This document shows, piece by piece, positions 1 through 6,047 of a DNA stretch of 8,461 nucleotides (position 1 is its first letter; each line of letters starts with the position of its first letter). A model generated the notes under the pieces. It was given only the letters and a program-made list of their open reading frames with translations, made no database searches and was not told where the DNA came from. The position numbers were made by a program, and so were the translations under genes. The DNA lies in the NCBI GenBank assembly GCA_020062205.1, contig JAGUWT010000079.1, positions 1 to 8,461 of the forward strand, read 5' to 3'. Source of the DNA: Thermodesulfovibrionales bacterium (GTDB lineage Bacteria > Nitrospirota > Thermodesulfovibrionia > Thermodesulfovibrionales > SM23-35).

Positions 1-72
1 TATAAGTGCATTAATACCGAAGATGAACAAAATTATGCCCGCTTGATAGTGGATTGTTTTATAATGATTTAA
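1..72 (+). CDS. Possible C-terminal tail of an upstream gene (partial)
   Basis: The first reading frame is open from the window edge to a TAA at 70-72 and gives 23 residues beginning YKCINTEDEQNYARL. It could be the end of a gene that starts outside the window. It overlaps the first possible start (TTG at 54) of the following antitoxin gene and ends 23 bases before the second (GTG at 96). I do not recognise the residues, and a stretch this short can be open by chance. Confidence 0.2.
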   Translation, partial: YKCINTEDEQNYARLIVDCFIMI

Positions 73-293
73 GGGATTTAAAAGATATAGAGGAGGTGAA
101 TAAATCGGCTGGAGTAAAACAGCAGGTCATTAAAATGATTCAATCTCTGCCAGAAGAGGTTTCGATTGATGACATTATGGCAGAGTTGTATTTCAAACTA
201 CAAGTTGATGCCGGCTTGAAAGAATTAGATGAGGGGAAGGGAATTCCTCATGATGAAATTGAAAAGCGGATGTCCAAATGGCTTACAACATAA
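54..293 (+). CDS. Antitoxin-like protein of a RelE/ParE-type toxin-antitoxin pair
   Basis: A small acidic, helical protein of up to 79 residues. The part from about residue 22 (VKQQVIKMIQSLPEE) through DAGLKELDEGKGIP to the end (EIEKRMSKWLTT) has the look of small antitoxins encoded just before RelE/ParE toxins: a helical N-terminal half, then a G-x2-x-D/E-x-G-x-x-I/P-H-x-E pattern and a C-terminal tryptophan helix. The start is uncertain. TTG at 54 gives the longest frame, GTG at 96 overlaps an AGGAGG at 91-96, and ATG at 135 would leave only 52 residues. The gene overlaps the toxin start (ATG 278) by 16 bases, as in translationally coupled pairs. The toxin itself is destroyed, so this is probably an orphan antitoxin. 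Family assignment is from pattern memory and was not searched. Confidence 0.6.
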   Translation: MFYNDLRDLKDIEEVNKSAGVKQQVIKMIQSLPEEVSIDDIMAELYFKLQVDAGLKELDEGKGIPHDEIEKRMSKWLTT

Positions 294-337
294 GGTGGTC
301 TCCGCGTGCAGCGTCCCTATTGATTCCTATTGTAGGA
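278..337 (+). pseudogene. RelE/ParE-like toxin, N-terminal remnant
   Basis: The frame opens with ATG at 278, inside the antitoxin gene, and reads MAYNIRWSPRAAS over its first 13 codons (278-316). This matches how toxins paired with this antitoxin type begin: a first beta strand with I-x-W-S-x-x-A. After residue 13 the expected helices and catalytic strand are missing. The frame instead runs through about seven unrelated codons into sequence resembling the start of radC, and stops at 368-370. Around 75-80 toxin residues are therefore absent and the product cannot be an active ribosome-dependent RNase or gyrase poison. The exact deletion point lies somewhere between 316 and 338. Confidence 0.6.
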
Positions 338-551
338 ATGCAAAATCTTCCTCATGATAAACCGTTATAAGAGACTGGAAGGGAATCAAGGGATTGGGTA
401 AAGCCAAGATTGCACAACTTAAGGCAGCTTTAGAGATTGCATGTCGTTTTAATAGGCAGGTAATTTTATAGGTATCCGGCTTCTTGACCATATTATATTT
501 GGTGAAGAAGAATACTATAGCTTTGATAAAGGAATAACCAAGAGTTATTAA
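338..551 (+). pseudogene. radC: RadC (JAB/MPN-domain protein) remnant with internal deletions
   Basis: Three pieces in RadC order remain. ATG at 338 starts MQNLPHDKP, like the conserved LPxDxRPREKL opening of RadC. At 382-468, in another frame, GIKGLGKAKIAQLKAALEIA is the RadC helix-hairpin-helix. After a stop at 469-471 a third piece, 471-548, reads GIRLLDHIIFGEEEYYSF, the last strand and C-terminal tail of the JAB domain, and ends with TAA at 549-551. The zinc-binding and catalytic segment of the JAB domain (HxHPSG...D) is entirely missing, as is most of the N-terminal half. The fragment ends three bases before hsdR. radC genes are often found in accessory islands beside restriction systems. 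Confidence 0.7.
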
Positions 552-554
552 AAT

Positions 555-1878
555 ATGTTCAATGAAAACCCATCAGAAAACCAAACTCGAAAACAGATAA
601 TTGACAGCTTATTAGAAAAAGCTGGCTGGCATATAAATAATCGCTCAGAAGTAATTGAGGAATTTGAAATAGTAGGAACTGGCGCTTCTAAATATCATAT
701 CGCTCAAAAAAGAGTAGATTTTAATCCTTCCGGATTTTCCGATTATCTGTTACTTGATAGGGCTGGAGATCCTTTAGCAATCATTGAGGCAAAGCGTACC
801 TCACGTGACCCAATTGTTGGTAAACAACAAGCAGAAGATTATGCAGAAGGCATAAAAAAAAATAACAGAAATTGATCCGTTTATTTTTCTAACCAATGGA
901 TATGAAATCTGGTACTGGAACAGGCAGCGTTATGCTCCGGCTATGGTGCATGATTTCTTTACAAGAGATGACCTCGAACGCATTCGTCATCAGAACAATT
1001 TTAGAAAAGATTCGCACTCAATTCCTATTAAATCTTCAATCATAGATAGAGACTACCAGATAGAGGCATTAAAACGTGTTTTTGACGGACTTATAAAAAA
1101 CAGGAGAAAATTTCTTTTGGTAATGGCAACAGGGACAGGCAAGACAAGAACAGCAATGGGCTTAATTGATGTACTAATGCGCGCAGTCTGGGCTCAAAAA
1201 ATTCTTTTCTTAGTTGACAGAGAGGCTTTAGCAGTGCAAGCCTGGAGAGATGGCTATAAACAACATCTTCCGAATGAATCAAGATGTTACATAAGATCAG
1301 GAGAAATAGATTCCGAAAGCCGCCTTTTTGTCGCAACAGTACAGACAATGATGGAGTGTTTTCATAAAGTCTCTCCCGGCTTTTTTGACATAATAATTTC
1401 TGACGAGTGCCACCGTTCAATATATAACAAATGGAAAGATGTTTTAAGTTATTTCCATGCGATACAAATCGGACTTACCGCCACACCTTCTGATTTCATT
1501 GAAAGGGATACGTTCAAAGGCCCTGAACTGTTTATAAGCGAAAATAATTTGCGTAAAGCCTTCAACCAGCCTTATGGAACTTTCATTCAGTTTTTAAAGA
1601 GCATTTTGGGGAAATATAAATTCCCTGATGCTGAAGAATTAATTAACGGTTCTTTTAACACATATGTTGTAGAACGAAATAACAGAAGCGCTCTGTCAGC
1701 AGAACAGATAAGATTCCCGAGGGTAGTAAAAAATATTTTTGCCCAGAAAAAGCATATAGAATATAATAATTTGTTTGAACCGCCTTTTACACAGTTCGGC
1801 GCAGATGCGGCTACACGACTGTTTTCTGAAGAAGAATTGCTGGAGATTATTAATATTTTCAATGAGATCCCGGTATAG
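555..1878 (+). pseudogene. hsdR: Type I restriction enzyme R subunit, frameshifted and lacking the second helicase domain
   Basis: HsdR is the ATP-driven translocase and nuclease of type I restriction enzymes. The first frame (555-875) holds the nuclease domain: D63 in FSDYLL, E78-A-K80, then Q92xxxY96. It is cut off by a frameshift in an A9 tract. Removing one A continues it as GIKKITEIDPFIFLTNG and on to the stop at 1876-1878. The second frame, numbered from the internal ATG at 943, carries a Q motif (RDYQIEAL, 36-43), Walker A (ATGTGKT, 62-68), DECH (154-157) and GLTATP (177-182). Directly after DFIERDTF (184-191) the sequence jumps to the C-terminal EcoEI-type domain, so the second RecA domain with motifs IV-VI is missing. 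About 440 codons remain of an expected 780-900. The product cannot restrict DNA. Confidence 0.9.
854..862 (+). other. A9 homopolymer at the hsdR frameshift
   Basis: Nine consecutive adenines lie in the hsdR coding sequence. With nine, translation ends at TGA 873-875. With eight, the reading frame is restored across the join, including the well-conserved PFIFLTNG segment. This is direct evidence of a one-base gain in a slippage-prone tract. It could be a fixed mutation, a phase-variable site, or a sequencing or assembly error. Confidence 0.8.
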
Positions 1879-1887
1879 GGAGATATT

Positions 1888-2934
1888 ATGAAATCATTTA
1901 CAAAAGAATACCTGGACAGTTTAAGGTTTACACCTGAGACACTATCAAGCCTGATAGTCATTGGTGAATATAAAGGCAAAGAGGAACTCTACAGCAAACA
2001 GTCTCCTGATGCACTTGAGAAGCTGATTGAGAGCGCGATAATTCAGAGCACGGAGTCTTCAAGCAGGATAGAAGGTATTACAGCACCACACAAAAGGGTT
2101 CAACTAATTGTTAAGGCAAATGCAACACCCCGCAACAGGTCAGAACAGGAGATAGCAGGATACAGGGATGTTTTAAACCTTATTCATCAATCACATGAAG
2201 ATATTCCATTGTCTGAAAATGTTGTTTTACAGTTTCACTCGATGCTTTATCGGTACACAACAGTAAAATCAGGTTTTTGGAAAAAAATGGATAATGAGAT
2301 TGTGGATATAAGACCTGATGGTACCAAAACCCTGCGATTTAAACCTGTTTCAGCAAAAGACACCTCTTATTATATGAAGCAACTGATTTCTTCGTATAAT
2401 AATTATTTGGAGAAAAAATCTTTTGACCCCCTTATCATAGTTCCTCTTTTTGTTATTGATTTTTTATGTATTCACCCTTTTAGTGACGGTAATGGCAGGA
2501 TTGCGCGATTACTGACACTGTTACTTCTGTATCAAGCTGGTTGCAGGGTTGGCAAGTATATCAGTTTAGAGAGGATAATAGAAGAATCTAAAGATAGTTA
2601 TTATGATACATTGTTTCTCTCCTCTAAAGGATGGCATGAAGGGAAACACGATATTTCCCCGTGGCTGGATTATTTCTATGGAACGCTTATAGCGGCTTAT
2701 AAAGAGTTTGAGTCTCGGGTAGGCAGTTTTAAAGGAAAAGGCTCTAAGACAGAGCAGGTTCAGTCTGCAATTGAAAGGTTTGTCAAGCCATTCTCAATAA
2801 ATGATATCGAGAAAGTTTGTCCTAATGTAAGCCGTGATATGATAAGAAAAATTTTGCGAGAACTTCGGGATGCAGGACTCATTAAACCTACAAGTATGGG
2901 AAGAGGGGCTGAATGGGTCAAGAAAAGTAGGTAA
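1888..2934 (+). CDS. Fic-domain protein (class II, probable AMP transferase) with C-terminal winged helix
   Basis: Fic enzymes usually transfer AMP from ATP to a hydroxyl side chain of a target protein. This 348-residue protein is complete. Its N-terminal helix holds an inhibitory motif S58-x3-E62-G63, which in class II Fic proteins blocks ATP binding until relieved. The catalytic loop HPFSDGNGRIAR (196-207) is intact, with H196 as the catalytic base, and the target-binding flap is near residues 130-155. Residues about 285-345 look like a winged helix (FSINDIEKVCPNVSRDMIRKI, then GRGAEWVK), which suggests DNA binding. The start has a good Shine-Dalgarno (GGGAG, 1877-1881) nine bases after the hsdR stop, so translation may be coupled. 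It lies inside the hsd locus between R and M. Its 3' end contains the first GTAGGTA repeat of the operator-like array. The target is unknown. Confidence 0.92.
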   Translation: MKSFTKEYLDSLRFTPETLSSLIVIGEYKGKEELYSKQSPDALEKLIESAIIQSTESSSRIEGITAPHKRVQLIVKANATPRNRSEQEIAGYRDVLNLIHQSHEDIPLSENVVLQFHSMLYRYTTVKSGFWKKMDNEIVDIRPDGTKTLRFKPVSAKDTSYYMKQLISSYNNYLEKKSFDPLIIVPLFVIDFLCIHPFSDGNGRIARLLTLLLLYQAGCRVGKYISLERIIEESKDSYYDTLFLSSKGWHEGKHDISPWLDYFYGTLIAAYKEFESRVGSFKGKGSKTEQVQSAIERFVKPFSINDIEKVCPNVSRDMIRKILRELRDAGLIKPTSMGRGAEWVKKSR

Positions 2935-3021
2935 TAAGGTTTATAAAGTAGGTAATATAACCCATAAATACCCACTTGACAAAGACAAATCAAGTGGGTA
3001 TACTTTTGTATAAAGTAGGTA
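2927..3021 (+). promoter_or_regulatory. Phased GTRGGTA repeat array, probable operator for hsdM
   Basis: GTAGGTA occurs at 2927-2933, 2948-2954 and 3015-3021, GTGGGTA at 2994-3000, and the complement TACCCAC at 2969-2975. Spacings are 21 bp for 2927-2948, 2948-2969 and 2994-3015, which is two helical turns. Two 12-mers repeat exactly: AAAGTAGGTAAT at 2924 and 2945, and ATAAAGTAGGTA at 2943 and 3010. The inner pair forms a perfect 12-bp inverted repeat (2968-2979 and 2990-3001, 10-base spacer) lying over a sigma70 promoter. A repressor binding cooperatively here would cover both promoter boxes. The binding protein is unknown; the winged helix of the adjacent Fic protein is a candidate by position only. 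Confidence 0.65.
2976..3004 (+). promoter_or_regulatory. Strong sigma70-type promoter for hsdM-hsdS
   Basis: A perfect -35 box TTGACA (2976-2981) is separated by exactly 17 bp from a near-perfect -10 box TATACT (2999-3004). Transcription should begin near 3011, leaving an untranslated leader of roughly 50 bases before hsdM. Both boxes overlap arms of the 12-bp inverted repeat, so the promoter is probably repressible. It gives hsdM and hsdS expression independent of the damaged hsdR. Confidence 0.8.
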
Positions 3022-3059
3022 TTTTAAGATTAGGATTATATACTTAATAAGGAGTCATT

Positions 3060-4571
3060 ATGCTTAATGCTCATCAGGAAATAAAAAGTAAAATTGATAA
3101 ACTCTGGGACATGTTTTACTCAGGAGGGATGTCTAATCCGCTCTCTGCTATTGAGCAGATTTCTTATCTTATCTTCATGAAGCGCCTTGAAGATATGGAC
3201 AACCAGCAGAGAAAAGCAGCGGAAAGAAGGAGTCAGAGTTATACTTCAATATTCAAAGGCAAGGAGACCTGCCGCTGGTCTCACTGGATGCATTTTGATG
3301 CTGAAAGAATGCTTAAGCATGTCCGCGACGAAGTGTTTTCCTTTATTAAAGAGTTAAGGGGTGAAGGAAATTTTTATTCAGAATCCATGAAAGACGCCGT
3401 CTTCCTTATCCCTAAACCCTCGCTTATTCAGGAAGCGGTAAAGATACTTGATGAAATAAATCTTTCTGCAAAAGGAATAGACCTGCAGGGGGATATTTAT
3501 GAATACCTATTAAGCGAGATATCCCAGTCCGGTAAAAACGGACAATTCCGCACACCGCGTCATATCATCAGGATGATTGTTGAGCTTGTAGAACCGAAAC
3601 TGGGCAACAGGATTTGTGACCCTGCCTGTGGTACATCCGGTTTTTTAATCGGGGCATATAATCGTATCCTGAAAGAAAACACTGACCCGGAAAATATTGA
3701 GTATGATGAGAACGGCGCTCCGCATAATTTAACCGCAGACAAGATAGTTGACAAAAAACACTGGGAATTTTTATGGGAAAAGTCTTTTTTTGGTTATGAC
3801 TTTGATACTACAATGGTGCGCATTGGCTTGATGAATATGGTGCTGCATGGCATTGTAAATCCCAAAGTGCGTTATGCTGACACCCTTTCCAAAAGTTTTA
3901 AGGAAAGAAATCTCTATGACATTATCCTTGCCAATCCTCCTTTTAAGGGAAATGTTGACAGAAGCGATGTTGCTGAAGATTTAACCGTCACCGGCAAAAG
4001 CAAAACACCAAAGACAGAACTCCTGTTTCTGAATCTTTTTGTGAATATGCTCATTCCCGGAGGAAGATGTGGAGTCATTGTCCCTGACGGCGTTCTTTTT
4101 GGCTCAAGCAACGCCCATGTTGATGCCAGAAAGATTCTTCTTGAAAAGTGCGGTCTTGAGACAGTTATCTCCATGCCTTCAGGGGTATTCAAACCTTACG
4201 CCGGCGTCTCAACAGCTGTGCTTGTATTTACCAAAGGAGAGAAGACTGATAAGGTCTGGTTCTATGACATGCAGGCAGACGGTTATTCCCTTGATGACAA
4301 ACGCACCAAAATCGAGCAGAACGATATCCCTGATATTATTGAAAAATGGAAAAACAGAAACAAGAATAAAGAGCCTGAAAAAGGCGACAAATGGCTCTGG
4401 GTGGAGTACAAAGAAATAAAAGAAAACAAATATGACTTGTCTATTTCACGGTATAAGCCGATTGAGTATGAGGAGATTGAGTATGAAAAACCGAAAGTGA
4501 TTATGGGAAAAGTTTTGAAGTTGGAAGAGTTGATAGCAATGGATATAAAAGAAATTCAAAAGATTATGTAA
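3060..4571 (+). CDS. hsdM: Type I restriction-modification methyltransferase subunit
   Basis: HsdM methylates adenine at N6 from S-adenosylmethionine; two copies join one HsdS to make the active methylase. The 503-residue length is normal for the family. The N-terminal helical domain (about 5-150; KIDKLWDMFYSGGM, IFMKRLEDMD) is present. Next come GQFRTPRHI (161-169), the SAM-binding motif I DPACGTSGF (187-195) and the catalytic motif IV NPPF (292-295). No frameshift or missing motif was seen. The start is supported by AAGGAG at 3049-3054 six bases before the ATG. It is transcribed from its own promoter, with an operator-like array upstream. HsdS follows after a 102-bp hairpin element. With HsdR destroyed, this subunit should act in a methylation-only enzyme. 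Confidence 0.97.
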   Translation: MLNAHQEIKSKIDKLWDMFYSGGMSNPLSAIEQISYLIFMKRLEDMDNQQRKAAERRSQSYTSIFKGKETCRWSHWMHFDAERMLKHVRDEVFSFIKELRGEGNFYSESMKDAVFLIPKPSLIQEAVKILDEINLSAKGIDLQGDIYEYLLSEISQSGKNGQFRTPRHIIRMIVELVEPKLGNRICDPACGTSGFLIGAYNRILKENTDPENIEYDENGAPHNLTADKIVDKKHWEFLWEKSFFGYDFDTTMVRIGLMNMVLHGIVNPKVRYADTLSKSFKERNLYDIILANPPFKGNVDRSDVAEDLTVTGKSKTPKTELLFLNLFVNMLIPGGRCGVIVPDGVLFGSSNAHVDARKILLEKCGLETVISMPSGVFKPYAGVSTAVLVFTKGEKTDKVWFYDMQADGYSLDDKRTKIEQNDIPDIIEKWKNRNKNKEPEKGDKWLWVEYKEIKENKYDLSISRYKPIEYEEIEYEKPKVIMGKVLKLEELIAMDIKEIQKIM

Positions 4572-4580
4572 CAGAGCCTT

Positions 4581-4682
4581 GTCATTCCCGTGAAAACGGG
4601 AATCCAGACGCTGTCCCCGCGAAAGCAGGGAGATTCCCATTTTCATGGGAAACCCTGGATTCCGCATCAAGTGCGGAATGAC
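4581..4682. repeat. Four-hairpin palindromic repeat element between hsdM and hsdS
   Basis: This 102-bp element begins GTCATTCC and ends GGAATGAC, a perfect terminal inverted repeat. Inside are four consecutive hairpins: ATTCCCGT/GAAA/ACGGGAAT (4584-4603), TCCCCGC/GAAA/GCAGGGA (4614-4631, one mismatch), TTCCCAT/TTTC/ATGGGAA (4634-4651), and ATTCCGCA/TCAAG/TGCGGAAT (4659-4679). The first has the ATTCCC-N8-GGGAAT form of the dRS3 repeats known from Neisseria; similar dispersed repeats occur in other Gram-negatives. AATCCAG (4601-4607) also pairs with CTGGATT (4655-4661), making the whole element palindromic. It has no coding capacity of its own. In RNA it may stabilise the hsdM transcript or reduce hsdS expression, which is inference. 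Confidence 0.75.
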
Positions 4683-4697
4683 AGCAATAGGAAAGAT

Positions 4698-5888
4698 ATG
4701 AAATTACCAGCTAATTGGAAGTGGAAAAAGTTAAGAGAAATTTGTGAAAAGCCAGAATATGGCTATACGACAAGCGCAAAATTTGATGGATCAGGACCTT
4801 TACTTCTTCGTACAACTGACATTACGAACGGTAATATTGATTGGCAAGCGGTTCCTTATTGTGCAGAGCCTCCAACGGATGAAAAACGTTATAGTCTCAA
4901 AGATGGTGATATTTTGATTGCAAGAGCTGGTTCTGTTGGTGCCTCAGTAGTTATAAAAAATCCCCCCCGATCAGTATTTGCTTCTTATTTAATTCGTTTC
5001 CGTCCAAAAAAAGAATTAAATGCATCTTATGCGGGGTTTTTCCTGAGTTCAGATATCTTCAGGTCGCAATTAGGAGCAAAAATTTCTGGCACTACACTAC
5101 CAGGCGTAAATGCTACAAACTTATCAAATGTTCAAATCCCTGTTCCCTCTTTACCAACCCAGCGCAAAATCGCCTCTATCCTTGAAAAAGCTGAATCTGC
5201 CAGAGAAAGACGCAAAGAAGCCAACCGCCTCATTAACGAATTCCTCAAATCTGCATTTTTAGAAATGTTTGGTGATCCGGTAAGAAATCCGAAGGGATGG
5301 GATAAATTTAAGGTTACATCTTTAGGTAAAGTACAAACTGGCAATACCCCGTCAAGAAAGAATTCTGACAATTATGGAAATTATATTGAATGGATTAAAT
5401 CTGACAATATTATAAATGATGAGATGTTTGTATCTAAAAGCCGAGAAATGTTGTCAAAGGAAGGATTCAAAAAAGCTCGTTTTGTAGAATCAGGTTCAAT
5501 TCTCGTGACTTGTATTGCTGGTAGCCCCACATCAATAGGTAACGTAGCATTAACAAATCGCAAAGTTACTTTTAATCAACAGATAAATGCTGTTAAACCT
5601 TACCAAGATGTTAATCCTATTTTTTTGTATGGACTTTTTAAGATGTCCAAGCAACTTATACAGAAAAGCACTACTCTTGGAATGAAACGTATTATTACTA
5701 AGTCGAAATTTGAAAATCTTGTTCTAATCAAACCTCCACTAAATTTACAGCAAAATTTCGCTGACCTTGTCCAAAAAGTGGAAAGGCTCAAAGAAAAACA
5801 GCATGAGTCTGAAAGGGAGCTAGCCGACCTTTTTAACTCCCTCATGCAGAGGGCGTTTACAGGGAAAAAGGGACAGGCTACTTTATGA
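4698..5888 (+). CDS. hsdS: Type I restriction-modification specificity subunit
   Basis: HsdS recognises the two halves of the split target sequence and guides HsdM. The 396 residues follow the usual plan: first target-recognition domain about 1-148, central conserved helical spacer about 150-192 (LPTQRKIASILEKAESA, FLKSAFLEMFGDP), second recognition domain about 197-343, and C-terminal conserved helices about 346-388 (NLQQNFADLVQKVE, LFNSLMQRAFTG). The ATG at 4698 was chosen because LPANWKWKKLREI is how HsdS proteins begin and GGAAAG (4690-4695) precedes it. The in-frame ATG at 4590 lies in the hairpin repeat and would add 36 repeat-derived residues. The last residues (KKGQATL) are atypical and overlap a dispersed-repeat-like sequence. 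The DNA target cannot be deduced from sequence. Confidence 0.95.
   Translation: MKLPANWKWKKLREICEKPEYGYTTSAKFDGSGPLLLRTTDITNGNIDWQAVPYCAEPPTDEKRYSLKDGDILIARAGSVGASVVIKNPPRSVFASYLIRFRPKKELNASYAGFFLSSDIFRSQLGAKISGTTLPGVNATNLSNVQIPVPSLPTQRKIASILEKAESARERRKEANRLINEFLKSAFLEMFGDPVRNPKGWDKFKVTSLGKVQTGNTPSRKNSDNYGNYIEWIKSDNIINDEMFVSKSREMLSKEGFKKARFVESGSILVTCIAGSPTSIGNVALTNRKVTFNQQINAVKPYQDVNPIFLYGLFKMSKQLIQKSTTLGMKRIITKSKFENLVLIKPPLNLQQNFADLVQKVERLKEKQHESERELADLFNSLMQRAFTGKKGQATL
5865..5884 (+). repeat. Possible dispersed-repeat fragment at the hsdS 3' end
   Basis: The run AAAAAGGGACAGGCTACTTT forms the final codons of hsdS. Runs of this kind resemble short dispersed repeats found in many bacterial genomes, some linked to REP-associated Y1 transposases. 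Its AAAGGGACA core (5867-5875) recurs on the opposite strand at 6422-6430, in the arm of the inverted repeat that ends the ATPase gene. Only two copies are visible here, so this is tentative. Confidence 0.3.
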
Positions 5889-6032
5889 ACAGGGCAAAGT
5901 GATGCGGTTTTAAGATTGAGCACGAGGGGAATAGGCACTTATAACTTAATGAAATTAAAGAAATATCTTGAAATTTCCAATTTTGAGCATTATGATGTAC
6001 AAAAATGGCAAAATGGTAAAAAAAGTAATTGA
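5889..6032 (+). other. Unidentified short open frame after hsdS, possible gene remnant
   Basis: The hsdS frame stays open after its stop for 47 more codons to TGA at 6030-6032. It contains ATG at 5949, which would give 27 residues (MKLKKYLEISNFEHYDV and on). The residue composition is protein-like, but I do not recognise a family and see no clear ribosome binding site. It may be the tail of a gene whose start was lost, in keeping with the other broken genes nearby, or simply a chance open frame in AT-rich sequence. Confidence 0.25.
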
Positions 6033-6047
6033 ATCGAATGGTTAAGC

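Noticed and set aside
854..875. Programmed -1 ribosomal frameshift on the A9 run
   Set aside because: The -1 frame reaches TAA at 863-865 immediately; a +1 shift or loss of one A is needed.
943..945. ATG as the true start of a separate helicase gene
   Set aside because: The same frame upstream (862-942) encodes conserved HsdR sequence PFIFLTNGYEIWYW, so this ATG is internal to hsdR and the break is the A9 frameshift.
1091..1420. 109-codon open frame on the minus strand across hsdR
   Set aside because: It is antisense to the first helicase domain with its Walker A and DECH motifs; no independent evidence for a gene.
2968..3001. Perfect 12-bp inverted repeat after fic as a transcription terminator
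   Set aside because: No T run follows either arm, and the arms overlap a consensus -35 and -10 pair with 17-bp spacing. A promoter with an operator explains it better.
2927..3021. Short repeats as a CRISPR remnant
   Set aside because: Units are 7-12 bp, partly inverted and overlap a promoter; there are no repeat-spacer units or cas genes.
4069..4419. 116-codon open frame on the plus strand inside hsdM
   Set aside because: It lies wholly within hsdM in another frame; hsdM has all family motifs there and the alternative product has no recognisable features.
4581..4682. Hairpin cluster as CRISPR or terminator
   Set aside because: Hairpins differ from one another, have no regular spacers and no T run; they fit a dispersed palindromic repeat.
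4590..4697. Upstream in-frame ATG as the hsdS start
   Set aside because: It lies in the first hairpin of the repeat element, lacks a ribosome binding site, and would add 36 residues encoded by the repeat. HsdS similarity begins at the ATG at 4698.
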